Both the position numbers and the translations under genes were made by a program. Shown here in pieces: positions 60,455-64,000 of a stretch of DNA of 64,000 nucleotides (within the stretch, counting starts at the first letter, position 1; each line of letters opens with the position of its first letter). Under the pieces are notes generated by a model. The model was not told the origin of the DNA. It made no database searches and worked only from the letters and a program-made list of their open reading frames with translations. Source of the stretch: Curtobacterium flaccumfaciens pv. betae (GTDB taxonomy: Bacteria > Actinomycetota > Actinomycetes > Actinomycetales > Microbacteriaceae); the NCBI RefSeq assembly GCF_026241855.1, contig NZ_JAPJDC010000001.1, forward strand, positions 2,976,001 through 3,040,000, read 5' to 3'.

Positions 60455-60928
60455 ATGAGCGACACCACTCCCACCAACGGCCACGAACCGGACGGCTCCG
60501 ACCCGGCGAACCGGGCGACGACGCCGACCGGCTGGGGCGCCGCCCCGACCCCGACGTCGACCTCCACGCTCGACGCCCCCGCGCCGCAACAGCAGCAGCA
60601 GCAGCCGTGCCGCGCGGACGCCGGCGCCACGACCCCGGGCGCCTGGGACTCCACCGCCCCGAACGGCACCACCCCCTGGTACGGAGCCGCAGCCGGCGCC
60701 GCGAGCCCGACGAACCGCCGCAGCGCAGGCCCGAAGCCCCCGTGGTTCTGGCCGCTCCTCGCCGCGATCGTCGGGCTCGCCGCGCTGCTCGTCGGCGGAG
60801 GCGTCGGGTTCGCCATCGGCCACGCGATCGGCGCGGACCGGACGCAGTCGACGACGCAGGTGCCCGGCACGAACCGGTTCCCGGGCAACGGCACCGGCCA
60901 GGCCCCCGGGTACGGCACCGGGAGCTGA
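60455..60928 (+). CDS. Single-pass membrane protein with Pro/Thr/Gln-rich N-terminus
   Basis: This 157-aa protein has no recognised domain. About 95 low-complexity residues rich in Thr, Pro, Ala and a QQQQQQ run precede one membrane helix (about residues 99-122, WPLLAAIVGLAALLVGGGVGFAIG), then a short Gly/Asn/Thr-rich tail. Topology with the disordered part inside and the short tail outside is likely, as in many actinobacterial DUF4190-like proteins. The ATG at 60455 follows an inverted repeat. Function unknown. Confidence 0.65.
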   Translation: MSDTTPTNGHEPDGSDPANRATTPTGWGAAPTPTSTSTLDAPAPQQQQQQPCRADAGATTPGAWDSTAPNGTTPWYGAAAGAASPTNRRSAGPKPPWFWPLLAAIVGLAALLVGGGVGFAIGHAIGADRTQSTTQVPGTNRFPGNGTGQAPGYGTGS

Positions 60929-60949
60929 CCGGCGGGTACGATCCGTCCC

Positions 60950-61498
60950 ATGCGGAAGACCACTGCCGGTCTGTTCACGTCGGTCGACGGCGTCGTGCAG
61001 GACCCCTACGAGTTCCAGTACGACAGCTTCGACGACGAGCTCGGTGCAGCGATGGGTGCCTTCATGGCCCGGACCGACACCGTGCTGCTCGGCCGGAACA
61101 GCTACCTGGAGTGGTCCGAGTGGTGGCCAGCCCACCCGGAGGACCCCTTCGGCCAGTGGATCAACCCGATCGAGAAGCACGTGGCCTCCACCACGCTCGG
61201 CAACGACCTGACCTGGCAGAACAGCACGCGGATCCCCGGCGACGTCCCCGCGTTCGTGCGCGACCTGCAGCAGCGCGATGGTGCGGACATCGCCGTGTGC
61301 GGCAGTGTCACGCTCGTCCGCAGCCTGCTGTTCGCCGGGGTCCTCGACGAACTGCAGCTCATGATCCACCCGGCGATCGCCGGCCGTGGCCGGCGACTGT
61401 TCGAACCGACCGATCCGCCCACGCGCCTGCGTCTGGTCGACAGCACCGTGACGAGCAAGGGGAACGTGCTGAACACCTACGGTCGGTTCGACGCCTGA
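60950..61498 (+). CDS. RibD C-terminal/dihydrofolate reductase-like protein
   Basis: This 182-aa protein fits the RibD-C/DHFR-like family of small NADPH-dependent reductases: TAGLFTSVDGVVQDP at the start, DTVLLGRNSYLEWSEWWP, IAVCGSVTLVRSLLFAGVLDELQL and HPAIAGRGRRLFEP. These look like reductases of unknown substrate (YwjB/YyaP group), not true folate or riboflavin enzymes. TACGAT ends 7 nt before the ATG, so it is leaderless. Confidence 0.9.
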   Translation: MRKTTAGLFTSVDGVVQDPYEFQYDSFDDELGAAMGAFMARTDTVLLGRNSYLEWSEWWPAHPEDPFGQWINPIEKHVASTTLGNDLTWQNSTRIPGDVPAFVRDLQQRDGADIAVCGSVTLVRSLLFAGVLDELQLMIHPAIAGRGRRLFEPTDPPTRLRLVDSTVTSKGNVLNTYGRFDA

Positions 61499-61600
61499 CG
61501 GACGCACCACGGGCCTCCCAGCCCCACCCGTCATGCGCCCCGGCAAACCGCGCGTACCCTCGATGGTGACCATCCGCACCCGAGGAACACCGGAGCAAGC

Positions 61601-62899
61601 ATGACCCAGGACACCCGCCCGCACGTCGTCATCGTCGGCGGTGGATTCGCCGGTGTGGCCGCCATGCGCGAGCTCGCCGATGCGCCGGTCCGGGTGACCC
61701 TGGTCGACCGCCACGTCTACAACATGTTCCAGCCCCTGATGTACCAGGTGGCGACGGGCGGCCTGAACGCCGGCGACGTGACGTACTTCCTCCGCTCGCT
61801 CCGGGCCCGCCAGTCGAATGCCGAGTTCCGTCACGGCCTGCTCACCGGCATCCGCACCGACGAGCGCATCGCCGAGATGTCCGACGGCGAGCACCTGCAC
61901 TACGACTACCTGATCCTCGCCAACGGCGTGAACACGAGCTACTTCGGCACCCCCGGTGCGTACGAGTACGCGTACTCGATGTACTCCCGCTCGCAGGCAC
62001 TCCGCATCCGCGACGAGCTGTTCACCCGGCTCGAAGAAGCGGCGGCGAACCAGGGCCCCGACGAGATCCGCATCGTGATCGTCGGTGGCGGTGCGACCGG
62101 CGTCGAGATGGCCGGCGCGCTCGCCGAGCTCCGCGACCAGGCGCTCGTCGGCGCGTACCCGGAGATCGAACGCGGCAACATCTCGATCACCCTCGTGCAC
62201 CGCAGCGGCGAGCTGCTCAAGCCGTTCGCCCCGCGCCTGCGCCGGTACGCCGCCAAGGTGCTGCGCAAGCGAGGCGTCGTGCTGCGGCTGAACACCGGCG
62301 TCTCCGAGGTCAAGCGCGACGGCGTGATGACCGCGGACGGCGAGTTCATCCCCGCCTCGCAGGTGATCTGGGCGACCGGCGTCGCCGCCCACAAGGAGGT
62401 CTCCGGCTGGGGCCTGCCGCAGACCCACGGTGGCCGCATCCAGGTGAACGACGACCTGAGCGTGAAGGGCGCCGAGCGGATCTTCTCCGCCGGCGACATC
62501 GCGGCGCAGGACGACGCCCTCGCCCAGCTCGCCCAGCCCGCGCTGCAGGGCGGACGGCACTCGGCGCGGCAGATCGTGCGCCTGCTCGAGGGCAAGGCCA
62601 CCGAGCGCTTCAAGTACTTCGACAAGGGCACCATGGCGACGATCGGCACGAACGCCGCGGTCGCCCAGCTGCGTGGCGGGATCACGATGGTCGGCCCGAT
62701 CGCCTGGCTGGCCTGGGTGTTCGTGCACATCACGAGCCTGCTCGGCGCCGGCAACCGGATGTCGACCCTGACGCACTTCTTCGTCCGCTACGTGTGGTTC
62801 ATGCGGAAGCGCTCGATCCCGATCGTCGGCGACGTGCGCCCGGTGCGCCCGAACGGCGACCGCGAGCCGGACCCCTGGCAGCTGCAGAAGGCCGAGTAG
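61601..62899 (+). CDS. ndh: Type II NADH dehydrogenase-like flavoprotein
   Basis: This 432-aa protein is a non-proton-pumping NADH:quinone reductase. It has the FAD loop VIVGGGFAGVAAMREL near residue 10, QPLMYQVATGGL (quinone-site region), the NADH loop IVIVGGGATGVEMAGALAEL near 152, and the second FAD motif RIFSAGDIAAQDDALAQLAQPALQGG near 290. The C-terminal about 70 residues are amphipathic with WLAWVFVHITSLLG for membrane attachment. GGAG lies upstream of the ATG. A half copy of the 32-bp palindrome lies in the 102-bp gap before it. Confidence 0.93.
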   Translation: MTQDTRPHVVIVGGGFAGVAAMRELADAPVRVTLVDRHVYNMFQPLMYQVATGGLNAGDVTYFLRSLRARQSNAEFRHGLLTGIRTDERIAEMSDGEHLHYDYLILANGVNTSYFGTPGAYEYAYSMYSRSQALRIRDELFTRLEEAAANQGPDEIRIVIVGGGATGVEMAGALAELRDQALVGAYPEIERGNISITLVHRSGELLKPFAPRLRRYAAKVLRKRGVVLRLNTGVSEVKRDGVMTADGEFIPASQVIWATGVAAHKEVSGWGLPQTHGGRIQVNDDLSVKGAERIFSAGDIAAQDDALAQLAQPALQGGRHSARQIVRLLEGKATERFKYFDKGTMATIGTNAAVAQLRGGITMVGPIAWLAWVFVHITSLLGAGNRMSTLTHFFVRYVWFMRKRSIPIVGDVRPVRPNGDREPDPWQLQKAE

Positions 62900-62918
62900 C
62901 CGCGCGCGTTTCCACTTG

Positions 62919-62969
62919 GTGAGCAGGAACGGTCGGGTCCGCACGTCGGACCCGACCGTTCCTGCTCAC
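62919..62969. terminator. Perfect 23-bp hairpin after ndh
   Basis: Arms of 23 bp (first begins GTGAGCAGGAACGGTC at 62919-62941, partner 62947-62969) enclose a CACGT loop. It begins 20 nt after the ndh stop and is a strong factor-independent type hairpin without a T-run. Confidence 0.85.
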
Positions 62970-63004
62970 GGTGTGCGTGCGGTGGACGCGGGGCGCGACG
63001 GCCT

Positions 63005-63036
63005 GGAGGCGCGGTGCGGGCCGGCCACGGGCCTCC
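63005..63036. repeat. Dispersed 32-bp palindrome, copy 5
   Basis: GGAGGC (63005-63010) and GCCTCC (63031-63036) flank CGCGGTGCGGG and CCGGCCACGG. The 32-bp length is the same as in the other four copies. It lies between the ndh terminator and another long hairpin in the 424-bp gap before the acyltransferase gene; no gene was seen there. Confidence 0.75.
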
Positions 63037-63114
63037 CGGCTGGCGCGTGGTGCGCGGGGCTGGCGCCGACGCGTGGCCGGGACCGTGGGGCCGGCCGACG
63101 CGGAACGACGATGA

Positions 63115-63194
63115 CGCTGTCGTACGACAGCGACATCGTCGCTGCGCGCGCTTCGCAACATTGCGCGCGTGCAACGAACGACGATGTCGCTGTC
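63115..63194. repeat. CGAC-rich long hairpin, copy 2
   Basis: CGCTGTCGTACGACAGCG (63115-63132) is a perfect 18-bp palindrome. It overlaps a larger hairpin with perfect 16-bp arms (first GACAGCGACATCGTCG at 63126-63141, partner 63179-63194). The centre is GCGCGCG-rich. It is related in sequence and plan to the element at 42896-43010. Confidence 0.8.
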
Positions 63195-63323
63195 ATGCGA
63201 CGTCGACACTGTCGTTCGACGTCGGCGCTGACGAGCCTGGTGCACCCCGCTCGTTGAGACTCCTCTTACCCGCGAGGAGGACCCTGGTCGGCAACACGCA
63301 ACCGAGCAGCGCGGGGAGGGACC

Positions 63324-64000
63324 ATGGCGACGACCACGCTGACCCACGCGCCGACGCAGGCGCAGCCACAGCACCGCACGGCCACCCCGGCGCACTCCGA
63401 GGCCGGGTCGCCGCAGGCTCCGCCACCCCCGCTGACACACCGCGCACCCGCGCTCGACGGGCTCCGGACCCTCGCCATCCTGGTCGTCGTCCTATACCAC
63501 CTGCACGTGCCGCAGTTCGAGGGCGGCTTCATCGGCGTGACGGTGTTCTTCGTGCTGTCGGGCTTCCTCATCACGACGCTGCTGCTCGGCGAACGGCGTC
63601 GCACCGGGCGGGTGCGCCTCGGCTCGTTCTGGGTGAAGCGGCTGCTCCGCCTCTACCCGGCACTGCTCGCGCTCGTCGTCGTCGGGCTGCTGCTCTGGAA
63701 CTGGGTCGGTGACTACAAGGGCGCCTCGCTGTCGTCCGGCGAAGCGGCGTTCATCGCGCTGACCTACACGGGCAACCTGTTCCGCGCGTTCTGGGACACG
63801 TCGCAGGGCGTCTTCGCGCACACGTGGAGCCTGTCGATGGAGGAGCAGTTCTACCTGGTCTGGCCGCCGGTGCTGGTCCTGCTCGCCGTACTCCGGGTCC
63901 GCCGTCGCTGGCTCCTGGCGGGGCTCGGGGTCCTGGTCGTCGGAGCGTCGGTGGCGTCGTGGGCGAGCTACCGCAGCCCGAGCGGCGGTGCCACGCCCGA
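63324..64000 (+). CDS. Membrane acyltransferase, OafA-like (partial, runs off the window)
   Basis: The 5' 225 codons are present and the frame is still open at 64000. After a Pro/Thr/Gln-rich tail of about 40 residues comes the acyltransferase-3 domain: RAPALDGLRTLAILVVVLYHLH with the catalytic His, FIGVTVFFVLSGFLITTLLL, and HTWSLSMEEQFYLVWPPVL. It should acylate an envelope polymer or lipid. GGGAGG lies 4-5 nt before the ATG. Whether a C-terminal SGNH domain follows cannot be seen. Confidence 0.9.
   Translation, partial: MATTTLTHAPTQAQPQHRTATPAHSEAGSPQAPPPPLTHRAPALDGLRTLAILVVVLYHLHVPQFEGGFIGVTVFFVLSGFLITTLLLGERRRTGRVRLGSFWVKRLLRLYPALLALVVVGLLLWNWVGDYKGASLSSGEAAFIALTYTGNLFRAFWDTSQGVFAHTWSLSMEEQFYLVWPPVLVLLAVLRVRRRWLLAGLGVLVVGASVASWASYRSPSGGATP

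Noticed and set aside
60416..62944. Minus-strand open frame of 842 codons opposite ndh and the RibD-like gene
   Set aside because: High GC keeps antisense frames open. The sense-strand proteins have full family motifs, while this frame has none.

Overview
The window is a 64 kb chromosomal segment of a very GC-rich (about 70 percent) Gram-positive actinobacterium, most likely a member of the Microbacteriaceae close to Curtobacterium. This rests on protein character, gene order and codon usage; no rRNA gene is present to confirm it. About 61 protein genes and one tRNA gene are tightly packed on both strands. No insertion sequence, prophage, CRISPR array or rRNA operon was seen.

Layout. 0-8 kb: a BLUF blue-light sensor, a carbohydrate ABC importer (two permeases and a lipoprotein, no ATPase) divergent from a Gfo/Idh/MocA dehydrogenase and a LacI regulator, then a divergent HxlR/SDR pair. 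7.8-13.5 kb: GrpB-like and GNAT genes directly behind tRNA-Ser(UGA), serS with a HAD phosphatase, a diacylglycerol-kinase-like gene and pheA. 13.5-24.6 kb: a molybdenum island with a membrane-anchored Mo-oxidoreductase, moaA, moaD, modABC, a Mop/TOBE regulator and a MoeB-rhodanese fusion; a GT87-like mannosyltransferase and a cation/proton antiporter are mixed in. 24.6-40.3 kb: core genes (ispE, rsmA, tatD, metG, rsmI, a protein O-mannosyltransferase). The usual rsmA-ispE neighbourhood is split by about 7 kb of accessory genes: a SfnG/MetY sulfur pair, an ATP-grasp ligase, an Xre/SDR pair, a DUF4287-like protein and a PIN toxin-antitoxin-like pair. 40.4-52.4 kb: a TetR/DHA2 efflux pair, sulfurtransferase, epimerase, small kinase, YyaL-like protein, HrpA helicase, and VOC and YbaK proteins. 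52.4-64 kb: a chloramphenicol-acetyltransferase-like gene, two coupled Gfo/Idh/MocA dehydrogenases, an acyltransferase with SGNH domain, LacI, two alpha/beta hydrolases, a RibD/DHFR-like protein, NDH-2, and a second acyltransferase cut by the window end.

Two genome-wide habits stand out. First, most genes that head transcription units have a -10-like hexamer (TAGGAT, TACGGT, TAGCCT, GACAAT and similar) ending 6-9 nt before the start codon, which indicates leaderless mRNAs. Second, intergenic gaps carry at least three families of dispersed palindromic repeats: a 32-bp GGAGGC...GCCTCC unit (five full copies), a GTGCGAGG/CCTCGCAC double hairpin (three copies, two of them bracketing the Xre/SDR pair), and a CGACATCGTCG-type hairpin (two copies). 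A 144-156 bp unit tandem array also lies between moaD and the antiporter. These repeats are the least explained part of the window.
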